A stretch of 64,000 nt of DNA from Oenanthe sinensis (lineage: Eukaryota > Streptophyta > Magnoliopsida > Apiales > Apiaceae): positions 16,416,501 to 16,480,500 of the forward strand of contig CM053794.1 in assembly GCA_028671895.1 (NCBI GenBank), read 5' to 3'. The position numbers were made by a program, and so were the translations under genes. Below the pieces are notes generated by a model. That model was not told the DNA's origin and searched no databases. It was given only the letters and a program-made list of their open reading frames with translations. This document shows positions 44,195 through 57,172 of the stretch, in pieces (positions within the stretch are counted from its first letter, which is position 1; each line of letters opens with the position of its first letter).

Positions 44195-45577
44195 TGCAAA
44201 CTTCCTTGATAAGAGACAAGGCTGATTTAAATGAGATATCTTTAGATGAAGTCTATGGAAAATTAAAAACTCATGACTTAGAATTACAACAAAGAAGAAA
44301 TAGAAAAAGTAGCAAGGAAAAATCTGTTGCCTTGAATGTTGAGGTCAAAATTGAAGAACCTGTTGAAAAGTCCTTAAGGCATCAACAAGAAAAGGAAAAG
44401 CTGTAGTGGTCCAAGAAAATAGTGAATCAGAGTTTGAGGCAAACTCTGATGTAAACTCTGATGATTCTTCTGATTATGACATAATGGAGATGGTTGCTAT
44501 GATTGTTAAAAGCTTCAAAAAGATGAAATATATGAAGTATAGAAAGCAAGGGAACTTCCAAAAGAAGCAAGGAGAATTAGACAGGAAAGACAGATTTAAA
44601 AAAATGGAAGACATAGATGGAAAGTCAAAAACTCTTGACAAATTAAAAGTGAAGTGTTACAAGTGTAATAAGATGGGACATTTGCTACTGAGTGCAGAAG
44701 CAAGGAATCTGGAAAAGCACTTATCACATCAAAAAAAGATTGGATGGATTCCTCAGATTCTAAAGAGGAAACAAACTATGCCCTCATGGCAAACTCTGAT
44801 GCTCCCTTCCTAAACCCTGAAAAGGTACCAAACTCTATCTTTAATTTTGACACTGAAAATATCTGTGAATTAAAGTCTTTCCTTAGATCATTGCATGTTA
44901 GCTTTAAATCGCAGTCTCTTGAAAATGAAAGATTAAAATCTGAGATACAAACTCTAACTGCTAGGAATAAATCTTTTGAATCTGAAAATTCTAATATGCT
45001 TAGCATTAAGAAAGACTGTGAAAATGCCATACACATGCAAACCCAATTAGAAATTCAAGTTGAATATTTGAAATCTGAGATAGCTAAGGAAAAGGAGACT
45101 TTCAGAGTTTGGACAAACTCTGGCAAGAAAGTCTTACAAATGTTTTCCAGACTTCTGCTTTAGGTTATGAATCTGATAAAGAAACACACGCTAAAGCACA
45201 CACAAAAAGAACATTGAGTGAACCTGTGAAATTTGTTAGAACTAGTAATGACAAGAAATCTACATCTGGTGAATGCTCTAATAATAACATAGGTAAAAAG
45301 ATTAGTGTGTCAGAAAATAAATCTGTCAATATAGGATTACTTTCTCAGAAATAACTTAAGGAAAAGTTGAAGGCAGTCACTAATAAAGATAAACCTAAAA
45401 AGGTGAAAAGAAATAGAAATGGAAAAGTAGGAATTACTAAGGAGAATAATTATAAGTATATTTCTAATGTTCCTAGAAAAATTTGCTTTAATTGTTGTAA
45501 TTCAAATTACGTTGTCATTGACTGAAATCATTACAAAAAGAAGGAACCTGAGAAACCTAATTCAGAGGCTAGAAGAC
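44195..45577 (+). pseudogene. Element B gag, second fragment
   Basis: It continues from 32084 after element A is taken out (QTSLIRDKADLNEISLDEVYG). It is homologous to element A Gag from about residue 190 to beyond the second knuckle. Frameshifts occur around 44390 and 44680 (inside the first knuckle, after KCYKCNKMGH) and near 45150. A stop lies at about 45352, and the second knuckle region (near 45480-45530) has lost conserved residues. It is interrupted by insertion F at 45578. Confidence 0.88.
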
Positions 45578-46822
45578 TAATGCGTTTTATTTATAATACC
45601 GCAAGTGCACGGTGTCTGTTATTAGCAGAGACTAGCAAGTACGGGTCGAATCCACAAGGAGACGGGTTCTTAAAATTTTAATCTAATTATTGTGAATTGT
45701 TTCCAGAATAAAACGACAACTGAGAATTGTTTACTAACTAAAGAATGCAAATTAAATTTATATGAAATCAATTGACTAAAAGTCTAGGGCAATTCAGGTT
45801 CACCATGCTTACACCAATATTAGTTATATAAATATAGCAATTCAATGGGTCAAATAACTAGAGCAATTGTTAATCTCTCTCAAGCATTAACGCTCTCAGA
45901 AATCCAATGATACTCTCGCACTCACATTCATTTTGCTAATCGTATGTATGCCTCTAATGAGTAAAATCTCTCGATCCATTACTCTTATTTGCATGAAATA
46001 ATCTATGATATTGGCCAATTACACAAATTAAATATTTAAACATATCGATTAGAATTACCCATAACCCATTAAACTACTAATAAAAATAGAACATAATTAT
46101 GGTGCAAACATGGCTTCCCTTTGCGCCCTAGAATGAAACTACTCACTCATGCTAGAAGTAAAAACAATAAAAACTATGAAGAAAGCCATGTAAAACATAT
46201 ATTAAAATAAGAGAATATAAAAGAGTACCTTGAACTATACTAATGGAGAACAACTGTATGCTATGGAAGAGAGGTGAAGAAAAACCCTAGCTAGCAAGTG
46301 AAAGTAAAGGTACGTGCATATGTATCTATTGTCTCTAGTATATAAAAACTAATTCTAATAATAAAATCTCATCCCTATTTCTAATAATAAAAGTATTTTA
46401 ATGAATTAAGCCAAATACAAATAGGCTTCCTTAATTGAATAAGATTCTTTAATTAAAATTCGTAGCTCTGTTTGCTCCTCAGTTTCTGGGCTATTCCAGT
46501 TGGATTCTTCTTGTTGGACCACTTTTGAATTAAAGAGAATTCAATAAGCTTGGTATGGACTGTAAGATCGTCCAATTCTGACTTCTGAAACTTGAGATAT
46601 GGCCCAAACAGTGTATGCAGCACGTGTAGCCCAATAAATACGAATTTTCTTCTAATTTGACTCTAAATTAGCTCTTTAAGCCCAAATCCTTCCAAATATA
46701 GGAATTCTATCTTTTCTGCAATAAAACATTAAAATCTATTAAATAAATATCCAATTAATGTAAAATACTATTAAATATGAGAATAAAATAAGATAGAATA
46801 TATATAAAAATATATTCTATCA
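45578..46822 (-). mobile_element. Insertion F: solo-LTR-like element in element B gag
   Basis: A 1245-bp noncoding insertion is flanked by the 5-bp duplication 'aagac' (45573-45577 and 46823-46827). The element A homologue is uninterrupted at this place. On the minus strand it reads TGATAGAATATA... to ...AACGCATTA, so one terminus has TG, but the other ends TA instead of CA. No terminal inverted repeat and no internal coding region are seen. The block 'taccgcaagtgcacggtgtc' and the nearby 'gggtcgaatccac' are, from memory, widespread in plant LTR ends. Best reading: a solo LTR or a non-autonomous LTR element. Confidence 0.7.
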
Positions 46823-46827
46823 AAGAC

Positions 46828-47159
46828 AAACAAGATATAGACCACAAAATCTCTGTTTCCATTGTGGTAATTTGTGGCATTCTATTTATACATGTAAAGA
46901 ATATCATAGTTTGTATTAAAATTATTATGAACCATTGCCTCAACTGAATATATCTCTAAAACATGTTGTCAAACAAATTTATGTGATAAAATCTGATAAA
47001 AGAGAAGTAAACTCTGACAGTATAAACTCTGAAAATGCAAACTCTGATCATGTGAACTATGTTAACATAATCTCTGATAAAAATATTTATGCTGCAAGAG
47101 TTAACAAGTTTCAAAAGAAAGTACCCAAACTAGTTTGGGTCCCCAAACCTATTAATTAA
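46828..47159 (+). pseudogene. Element B gag, third fragment, with gag-pol junction
   Basis: It holds the third zinc knuckle (CFHCGNLWHSIYTC, about 46852) and the C-terminal NSD-rich tail ending KLVWVPKPIN-stop. The intron-like junction follows: the Trp codon is at 47136-47138, GTCCCC begins at 47139, and the AG ends at 47179. A stop (TAA) interrupts the frame near 46917. Confidence 0.88.
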
Positions 47160-47179
47160 TTTGTATTTATTGATTGCAG

Positions 47180-50100
47180 GGAAACAGAAAAAACATCCTA
47201 GTAATTGATAGTGGATGTTCTGCACATATGACTGGAAATAAATCCCTGCTTTCAGAGTTTGAGGATATGGCTGGCCCAACAATATCTTATGGAGATGGCA
47301 ACATAGGAAGAACACTGGGATATGGCAACATTGTTATTGGAAATATCATCATTGAAAATGTAGCTCTGGTGGAAGGACTCAAGCATAATCTGTTAAGTGT
47401 GAGTAAAATGACAAACAGAGGTTATTTAGTGTAATTTCATGGAATTTATTGTGAAGTGAAAAACAAGAAGGATGACAAAATAGTTCTTATTGGTCATAGA
47501 CAACAACTTATTTGAAGCAAGCTTGGATGTAAACTCTGATGGTCCTTTAATTTGTCTACTTGGAAAGACATCATCCTTGAAAAGTTGGAATTGACATAAA
47601 AAGCCGTGTCATTTGAACTTTGGAAACATTAATGAATTGGTGAAAAATGATCTAGTTAGAGGTCTTCCAAAAGTTCAATTTTATCCTAATGGACTCTGTG
47701 ATTCAGGTCAAAAGGCCAAACAAAAGAAGACATCTTTCAAGAGCAAAACTGAAAATTCTATTGATCAACCCTTTCACCTATTGCATCTTGATTTATTTGG
47801 TCATGTCAACATTATATTCATTGGAAAGAATAAATATACTTTGGTGATAGTTGATTATTATACTAGATTTATCTGGGTATACTTTTTGCATAAGAAGGAT
47901 GAAACTACAAAGATAATTTTTGGTCATATTGCAATGATTGAAAATGGATCACCTCACAAGATAAAGAATCTAAGGAGTGACAATGGAATAGAGTTTAAGA
48001 ATTCTGCAATGGAGGAATTCTGCTCAACAAAAGGAATTATTCAAAATTCTCAGCACTTGGCACACCACAACAAAATGGTGTAATAGAGATAAAGAACAAA
48101 ACTCTAATTGAAGCTGCCAGAACAATGCTAGAAGGAGCAAAGCTACCTACTTATTTTTGGGCAGAAGCTGTGAATACTGCATGCATTAGTCAGAATTGCA
48201 CTTTGTTAAACAAACATGGAATGACTCCATATGAAACTTTAAAGGGAAGAAAGCCAAATGTCAAATACTTTCACATATGTGAAAGCAAGTGTTTTATTCT
48301 CAAAACACATCCTGAATAATTGAAAAAATTTGAACTCAAAGCAGATGAAATAATTTTTGTTAGTTATGCAACAATTCTAAAACCTCTTCAAGGGCATTCA
48401 AAGTGTTTAATCTAAGGACAAGGACGTCATGGAATCAATTAATGTCTCTTTTGATGAAGGAAAAATAGTTGGATTACATGATGAAGATGCTCAGGAATCT
48501 CTGAGATTTGAGAATGAATTGCAGAACACAAACACTGTTGAACCAAACTCTGATGAGTTAAACACTGTTGAACCAAACTATGATGAGATAAACTCTGTTC
48601 AACCAAACTCTAGTGAGTTAAACTCTGATTCAGAAATGATTGAAATAGAAATTTAAGATTCTGCACATGTTGAGGGGGAGCAACATCAATCAAACACTGA
48701 TATTGGAGAACAAATAACAGTTATTGAAATATCAGAGTCTGATTAAACTCTAACAAAAACAAACTCTGAAACCCTAAACTCTGATCAATCAAACTCGGAA
48801 ACCACAAACTTTGATCACTCAATCTTTGATCATTCAAACTCTGAGTACATAAACTCTTAGAGATCAAACACTGATGGAAGCACATCTTTAGGGGGAGTAT
48901 CATCATTTACAAAAGATTCATTCTATGAAGGCACAAATCATGGGGGAGCATCTAGTTCAAGAAATTTTTCACATCCAAGAAAATGGACAAAAGATCACAC
49001 ACCTGATTTAATTATTGGTGATCTAGAAAGCGGAGTACAGACAAGAAAAACTACTCAGAATGAATGTCTATTTCATAGTTTTCTTTCTAAAACAAAACCA
49101 AAAAAGGTTGGAGATGCTTTGAAGGATGCAGATTGGGTTACTGCAATGCAGGAATAATTAAATGAGTTTGAAAGAAATGAAGTTTGGACCCTAGTTCCAA
49201 GGCCAAAGAATAGATCAATTGTTGGCACAAAATGGGTGTTTAGGAACAAGAAAGACTCTGATGGAATCATTACAAGAAACAAAGAAAGACTAGTTGCCAA
49301 AGGTTATTCTCAACAGGAAGGTATTGATTATGATGAAACCTTTGCACCAGTACATACACTTGAAGCAATCAGAATTTTTCTTGCTTATGTTGCATACAAG
49401 AAATTCAAGGTCTACCAGATGGATGTTAAAAGTGCATTTTTAAATGGAGAACTTGAAGAAGAATTTTATGTTGAACAACCACCAGGCTTTGTCAATCCAA
49501 AATATCCAAATTATGTTTACAGACTGGATAAAGCCTTATATGGACTCAAGCAAGCACCAAGAGCCTGGTATGAAACTCTGGCTCAATTTTTACTTGAAAG
49601 TTGTTTTACAAGATGTACAATTGATAAAACCTTGTTTTATAGAACTCAAGGTAAAGATTTATTATTGGTATAAATATATGTTGATGATACTATATTTGGT
49701 TCCACTAATGAGAAACTCTGTAAAAGATTTTCAAAGCTAATGTAGTCTAGGTATCAAATAAGCATGATGGGAGAATTGAGTTATTTTCTAGGATTACAAG
49801 TGAAACAGACTAAGGAAGGAATTTTCATAAATCAGTCTAAATACACAAAGAATCTACTCACCAAATTCCAAATGCAAGACTCTGCATCTACTACTACTCC
49901 AATGGCTATTGCAACAAAGCTTGATCAAGACACTGGAGAACTTGTTGATATTACAGCATACAGAGGCATGATAGGATCACTTCTCTATTTGACTGCAAGT
50001 AGACCAGACATCATCTTTGCAACTTGTCTATGTGCTAGATTTCAGGCAAATCCAAGGGAACCTTATTTGATTGTTGTCAAGAGAATTTTCAGATATCTTA

Positions 50101-50636
50101 AAGGCACCATTAATCTTGGCTTATGGTATCCTAGAGAATCTGATTTTTAATTAATAGGCTATTCAGATGCTGACTTTGCAGGATGCAAAATTGATAGGAA
50201 AAGCACAAGTGGCAGTTGTCAATTCTTAGGAGGAAGAATTGCCTCATGGTTCAGTAAGAAACAGAAATCAATCTCAACATATACAGCAGAGGCTGAATAT
50301 ATAGCTGGAGGAAGCTGTTGTGCACAAATCTTATGGGTGAAAAATCAATTGTTAGATTATGGTTTGAACTTTTCTAAAATTCCTATTTATTGTGATAATC
50401 AAAGTGCTATTGTAATGACAGGAAATCTAGTTCAGTATTCTCTGACAAAGCACATCAGTATCAGATATCACTTCATAAGGGAACATGTTGTGGAAGGAAC
50501 AATTTAAATGCATTTTGTTCCCTCAGATCAATAGTTAGTAGGCATATTCACCAAGCCACTATGTGAAGCAAATTTTATAAGATTGGTTTCTGAATTAGGA
50601 ATGGTGACAAGTGGATCAACTCAAGATGGCAAATAG
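47180..50636 (+). pseudogene. Element B pol, broken
   Basis: It is homologous throughout to element A Pol: protease (VIDSGCSAHMTG), integrase (RSDNGIEF), spacer, reverse transcriptase (YGLKQAPRAWYE) and RNase H. Stops occur for example near 47431, 48317, 49156, 49671 and 50148, and frameshifts near 47500, 48040 and 48380. Catalytic positions have decayed in places (YVDDTIFG, and the integrase Glu region NGVIEIKN). The Gag-Pol frame offset differs by one base from element A. Confidence 0.92.
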
Positions 50637-51162
50637 CAGACAATCAGAGTATATGACAAATTCTGTCAGAGTATGTGGTAAACTCTGATGGAAATATGAG
50701 TAAACTCTAATCATTGGAACATCTAATCTCTGATTACATGTTAAAGTCTGTTTGTTTTAAACTCTGATTACATGTTAAACTCTGTTTGTTTTAAACTCTG
50801 ATTACATGTTAAACTCTGTTTTCTTTAAACACTAATTACATGATAAACTCTGTTTGCACAAAACTCTGTTACATGATTAAACTCTGAGCTATTTTCTGAT
50901 TGGACTAATCACAGGGCGCGTATTTGTCACGAAAAACGTTTCAGTTTTATACACAGATACACACACATCAGCTGTATTTTGAGAATTGCACTACTCATTA
51001 CTCTTCCAATAATTTTATATCACGTATCCCACTACAGAGTATATGCAAATGAGTGGGAATATTTTAATTCTTATTTTCACCTTGAATTATTCATCTGCAT
51101 CAAATATTTCATTCTTTCTCTATAAACCCTAATTTCTTAAACCTGTAAATCTCTAGTTTTCA
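50637..51162 (+). repeat. Element B pol-ORF3 spacer with tandem 34-bp units
   Basis: Between about 50725 and 50890 a unit made of 'aaactctgattacatgtt' plus 'aaactctgtttgtttt' is repeated about four times with increasing divergence. The whole spacer corresponds to the motif-rich spacer of element A but has a local tandem expansion not seen there. Confidence 0.85.
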
Positions 51163-54100
51163 ATGGCATTCAAAGGTCTTAGATTCCAAAAATACTCTTT
51201 TGCTGCTACAAACTATATATCTCTCTTGAATAAAACTGAAGCTCCTCAGGATTTTCATGTTGTTCAAGATTTTCTCTAGAACAACAATATTGGGTATGCA
51301 CTATAGGAACCCACAAACTTCCCTGCTCAATCTCTCATCAAAATATGGTCTTCTGCAAAGTTTAATAATGTTGGTGATGATGAAGAGCTCATCATCACAT
51401 TTCAATGCAACGGAAAATTCTTCATCACTCATGCAATAGTGAGACAAGTCCTTCATCTTCCAGAATTGGCTGTATACGATAATTTGGTTAATGATGATCA
51501 AATCAAGGAATTTTTCAGATAAATAGGCTATGGAGGCAGCCTATCTAAATTGGGGAGTTTGACAAGGCCGAATATAAGAAGAGAATTGAGCTTCTTCTTT
51601 GATTGCATCACAAGGGCCTTCACTGCCAAATGCACCAATTTTGATGCAATTCTGCAACTGTCTCAATAGATTGAGTATTCTCTGACCCAAAATTTAAAAT
51701 TTTCTTGTTTGATAATTAGGCAATTAACTAGTACAATTGATGATGATGTACATACTATATATTTTACTAGATTTTTATAATTACTTTTTAGCCATTTATT
51801 GCCTAATGTAAATTTTGAGAATGATCAGAGTTTAGCTAGTTTTAGCATGAACAAGAGAATTTTTGCTGACTTAGCTAGGAAGGATGTAAAAAAAGGTAAT
51901 CTATCTCCTCTCTTTTATCCCACATGGGTCAGGTTTCTCTTAAATCAGAGAATGTCTACCATGTTGGGAGGGATTTCTTATCTGTGGCTATGGATCAGAG
52001 TTTAAGACCCTCTGATTCTAACCCAAGCCACCCACCAAACACTGATAACCAAACACTTTTGCTAACCTCTACAGTCTCCTAAAAGACTATAGTTGTAAAA
52101 TAGACCACTCAACAAGGCCCAAGCAAGAAAAGAAAAGAAAAATCAGAAAAGAAAAGAAAGTTGATAGATGAAAAGACCGATTCTGATGACAGAGTTGATG
52201 GTCTAGTTTTTTTTTAGAGGAAGATTGTTGAGAAGGCTTCTGAGATTCCTCCTGCACCTTTTATGAAGCCATTCACAGTAAATCCAATGCCTGAAATGAA
52301 AATGAAGAGGAGAAGATTGGTCAAGGCTATATTCTCTGATGCTGCAAACACTGAAGAGTTAAACTCAGATGCAGCACTAAACTCTGATGTCCTAATCTCT
52401 GATTAGCCAAAACCTCAAGATCTAATCTCTGATGCAATGCTAATCTCTGATGCTGTAAATACTGAAAAATTAAAATCTGATGCAGTAATAAACTCTAACA
52501 AGTTGCTAAACTCTGATGAAGCATGGCGTTGCTAGAAGGCAAACATTCCTTGGAAGGAACCTGGATTACCAGTTCTAATTGAGAACATGATTCTTCGGTA
52601 TGTCAAGTCAAAAGCTGATTGTTGGACAAATGTTGCCCATTATAACCGTGAACTTATTAGATGAGGGGTTACTTTTGATAAGACGGTCTGTAGGAAAAAA
52701 TTGGGGAGGTTGACTCATCTTTGTCTTAAGGCTGAACATGAGCGACAACACAATTATTTGAAAGATGGGCCATATGTCACTTTAGAAGAATCCGTTCTTG
52801 TAACAATCTCTGATTCTCATATTCATTCCCCTAAGCAAATTATCAAGGAGATATCTTATGAAAGGGTGAGGGAGCTGGCTGAAGAAGTTAGAAAGGAAAT
52901 GGAAGTAAAGAAATCTCAATCATCTTCAGTCTCTCCAAGTTCAAAGCAGTTTTCAAGAAAGAAGAAAAAGACTGTCTCTTTTGGCCAGGACACACAAGAA
53001 CCTACCTCTCAAAGTTAGGTAGCAGTCCTTAAAGGGTCAAGCACACAAGAACCTGTTGATCAAAGTTCAACAGCAGCCAATGCAAAAGAAGTAGATGAAG
53101 CCAGCAGGAATCAGGGGTACAACCCACAAGAACCTTCAGCTCAAAGGGTTGAAGAAGTTGTTAAGGCCCCTGCCCCACAAGAACCATCCAATCAAAATTT
53201 GGATACAGGCACACAATCAATAAATGAAAATTCTGCTATTGCTGATGCTAGTGAGACAAACTCTGAGACAACTTCAATGGCAATCTCTGATGCAATCATG
53301 GTGCAACCAATTTCTGCACAGCCAATGGAGACTCCTTCCACATCAACAAATACTCAAGGTATAAACTCTGACTTTTCTTCAGAATTTGCATTCTCTGGTA
53401 GTATAATTTCAGATTTTACCTTTCCTATTTTAACTGCTGGGATGACCATGGATAGTCCTGAAAAGGGTACCCCTATTCATGTTACTACAAACCTCCTTTC
53501 TCAGTCACCTCTTATTTCTGTAGGACACTGTTATTTGAGCTTTTTATGTGAGAATGAGGTAAAATGCGTGAAAAATAGAATTAATAATGAGAGGAAGATA
53601 CTAAATCTGGCAAAATGAGAGATAGAATTGAGAAAGAAGTTAGTTACTTCTAGTGAGCAAAATCTAACTATTAGAAGTTATGATATGTGTGAAGTAAGAA
53701 GTAATGAGATTATTTCAAAAAATCAGAGTGATTTAGGATGTTCTATTACTTTTGCAAGTACTCGGAGTTTATCTATCACTGCAAACTCTGATGCTTTTCC
53801 AAACTCTGACCAAGTCACAAACTCTGATGGGGAGGACACAGACTCTGATGAGCCAATTTTTGCTGATGAAGAAGTCACAGATCTTTCAATCCCTTACACA
53901 TAACGTTACAACTCAAAAAGGTGGTATGTCAATTCACATGATGCTCATGAAAGATTAAGGATGGATTATCATGATTACATGGTGGTGGAAACCCTCAAGG
54001 GTGAAATTGAAGCTGCCCTAGATGTTGAAGGTATAAAAAGGGATTTCAGTTCCAAAGCAGGGCCATCTAATGAAGATCTTCTCACCTCTCATAGACAAAA

Positions 54101-55881
54101 GGTTTGGGATATGTCCTGGAAATTTGCAAATGAAGAAATCTCCTGGCCATATGTTCATGAATTGATCAATAAAGCTGATAAGGACATAAACTCTGAGAAG
54201 ATGAAATTTTTTTGAAAGCTACCACTGTGTTGTCCAAAGGACTTCACAATGAAGTTTGTGATTTAAAGGAATCTGTTAGCAAAACTACTGCCTTTGTACA
54301 GACTTCTATCACTACTTCTCAACATGCATTAGAACTCAAGTTGAAAAATGTTTCTGCAAAACAGGATTCATTGGAAGCCAAAGTTGATAATCTTTCCACT
54401 TCTGTCAATTCTATGCAGAGTATGATGTACACAATTATGGAGATTCTTACAATTAGAAAGGGTAATGATGTCAGAAAGGGGGAGAAGGTTAAAGACAAAT
54501 GCAAGGAGGATGCTGCATAAAAATCTGACAAACCTGATGATGAAGATCAAGGGAGTCATAAGGATGGGAAACAAACTCTGAAGCAGCAAACTCTGATTGA
54601 TCAAATTCTGAAAACCTCTCAAACTCTGATGATAATAAACTCTGATAAGAAGCAAACTCTGATGGAAGCTGTTATGGAATTAGCAAAGAGGCTTGAAGAA
54701 GAAGAAAAGCCTGAAAAGATATAAGAGAAAAATTTAAAGGATGCAGAACTAGCAAGAAAGTTGTTTGAAGAAGAAAATCCAGGATTGGATAAAGTTGCTG
54801 TAGAAGAAGAATTGAAGAAATCTGGTACTGACAATGTTCAACTCTAGAAAAAGAGAAAATATGTGAAGAAAGCTCTAATTCAAAGGAAGGCATCTACTCA
54901 ACAAAAGAAAAATGAATCTAAGTCTATCCAAACCAAACCTATTGAAACTCCTAAGCCAACTGCTCAATGGAAATCTACTTTAGAAATACAAACTAGGTCA
55001 ACATCAAGGATCCAACAAAAAGCTGCAGCTAAATCAAAAACTCCTCTCACTATGTCAGGAACCACATTTCTCTCAAGTGGGTCTAGCTTTGTTGATGAAG
55101 AAGAAGAGCAACAATAATATATGATTAGAAAAAAATAGGTTTGATCTTCTGTGGACTAAAACTCAAACTATCAATGCCAGACTTGGTAAAAACAAGGGTG
55201 ATATTAGTGATTTACATGCCAAAGTCTACAGGGGTGAAGCCAACAGTTTCAGAGATCCTTTCTCATTAAAAGACAAACCTGAGGAAGAATTATCTCAAGA
55301 ACATCTTGACAAACTAATATATTTCAACATAGTGAAGGACATTTTTGATGGTGCACAAACAAATGAGAAGCTTTTATACTTCTTGGAGAATGGAAGGGTT
55401 TTAAAAATTCTTGAAGAAGATCTAATCCATAAGGCCTCAAAAGAAATTGAACATATTATGTATCTTCTCAATGAAGAAAATGAAGTCACTTCCAAATGGG
55501 TAAAATCGTTGAAGGCATTATAAATGAGAAGAAGAAGAATGAAAGATTATTGATGATAAACACTAAAGAATATAAGCAAAGCTATCTATTGGAAGATGAC
55601 TCTGAGAAGCCATGACAAAGGGAGATGCAAGGGTCAAGATGGTGTTAGGCATTCCTACACTAATTTTAAATCTGGATGGTAAGAAGGCCTGTTGCATTCA
55701 CTTAAATGAAAGAATGGAGAGATCATCAATTTGTGCTCTGAGGGCTGCTATATTTCAAATTGATGATTCTTCTGAACAGATGAAATAGTTGAAGGAAAAA
55801 CTGGTTGAATTAATGAAGAATGCTGAGAAGAAGCTGTTGGATAACTTTCTCAAGGAAGACTTTTCTTACCGAAGAATTTGA
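51163..55881 (+). pseudogene. Element B third ORF, broken
   Basis: It is homologous to the third ORF of element A from ATGGCATTCAAAGG to the terminal YRRI-stop. Stops and frameshifts are spread along the length (for example near 51278, 51303, 51520, 51667, 52404, 53015, 53616, 53900, 54213 and 54722). The N-terminal domain, QEP repeats, coiled-coil region (54212-54520) and basic tail are all recognisable. Relative to A there is extra sequence around 52590-52720 (between ENMI and LKAEHERQ). This shows the ORF was present in an old ancestor of the family. Confidence 0.92.
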
Positions 55882-55965
55882 TTCAAGAATGAAGATTCAA
55901 ACTCTAATGCATTTGTCCATATTTCTGACATCATAAGTAAAATTTATGTTTTACTTCATAAAGCA

Positions 55966-55980
55966 TAAATTGGGGGAGAT
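55966..55980 (+). other. Element B polypurine tract
   Basis: 'aaattgggggagat' lies directly before the 3' LTR start TGTTAAG. Confidence 0.88.
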
Positions 55981-56522
55981 TGTTAAGAAATAAACACTAA
56001 CGTTGTCAGAGAATGCTCAAGAACAGAGTTTACACTGCCGATGTCATCAGAGTTTAAGGAAGTTATCGGTCGGAGTTTACTCTATCAGAGAATACTCAAT
56101 CAGAGTTTACTCTAACAGAGAATGCTCAAATCAGAGAATAAACAACCGACAGAGTTTATTATCAGAGTTTTTGAAGGAAACAGACAAATCAGAATATGAT
56201 TAGGATAGTGAGGAAGGAATCCAAATACAAGTCTATTTCCTTATTAAAGATATTCTTTTGATAATCTGTTTTGTAATTGTATTGTAACTGTGTCTATATA
56301 AACACGGACATAGGTTAACATTATAAAAATCTTTTTCCAGTCTTATTTTTCATAGCCTAGCAGCTCTTGAGAACAAAAAATTTCTTGAGAGAGATTTGTA
56401 TTCCATTCATTATCATTAATACAAAACAGTGATTCTTTTTACATATTTGTGTTCATATTCGATTATTCGGTACTATTACATTCAACCCCCCTTCTGTAAT
56501 AGATTATCTTTCTGGGCAAACA
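55981..56522 (+). mobile_element. Element B 3' LTR
   Basis: This 542-bp LTR runs from TGTTAAG to ...GGGCAAACA. U3 has 'cagagtttactct' repeats and the TATA box of the family. It is followed by the duplicated target 'tattc'. Confidence 0.93.
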
Positions 56523-57172
56523 TATTCCTTCTTACTCCCGGCCATGACTGTTGCTCTCTAATATTTTTGCTGAAGAAGACCCTCTTTCAAAATGAATGGT
56601 TGTCCTCTATTTATAGTGTAGACTTGAGTTTAATAAAATAGGCTGCTTAATTTTGATTGGTTGAGCTTGGGGGCGCTTGAGGCATTAACTTGGAGGCGCC
56701 GGTAGATATAGATCCTTGGAGGCGCTTATAGCATTAGAAGCATGTGGGAGCTGGGAGTATATGTTAATCTAGGGGTGCCTTTTATATATGATCTTCAGGG
56801 CGCACATAGCTACTGTTTGATTTAAGTTTGGATTTCTTCATTGTCAAATTACAAATTAATCACAACACTTTGACCCACTTTTCATTCTCTGCCTGAAGTT
56901 CAAAAACTTCCATTTCTTGTATCAAAGTCTTGTCACATTACACTCTGTACCCTGAGCTATTTCCGTTCTTCGACAGTAATTCAGAAACTTTCACATTTCG
57001 CACTAAGGTTTTGACACTTTATACCATGCACCGTTTGAGTTATTTAGCTATTTAATTGTAGCCTCTACAAATCACTTTTCGTACCTTAATAAATAACCGT
57101 TTTTTCCGAGTACAATATTCAATTTAACAATTCTTTTATTAGATAATACTCAGATTCCTTTTATAAACACTA
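56523..57172. other. Continuation of element D LTR and flank
   Basis: This is the target sequence interrupted by element B, beginning with the second 'tattc'. By position it continues the D LTR that starts at 30462. Around 56660-56820 several 'ggcgct' blocks occur with spacing similar to 29750-29850. The outer end of the D LTR could not be located. Confidence 0.4.

Larger units (their letters stand above)
30934..56522 (+). mobile_element. Element B: old copia element, carries nested A and F
   Basis: LTRs of 535 and 542 bp (30934-31468 and 55981-56522) are flanked by a perfect 'tattc' duplication (30929-30933 and 56523-56527). Primer site, gag, pol, third ORF and polypurine tract are all present but riddled with stops. 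By rough eye count the two LTRs differ at 40-50 positions (about 8%), so B is much older than A. Element A sits in B's gag at 32085-44189, and insertion F at 45578-46822. Confidence 0.93.
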
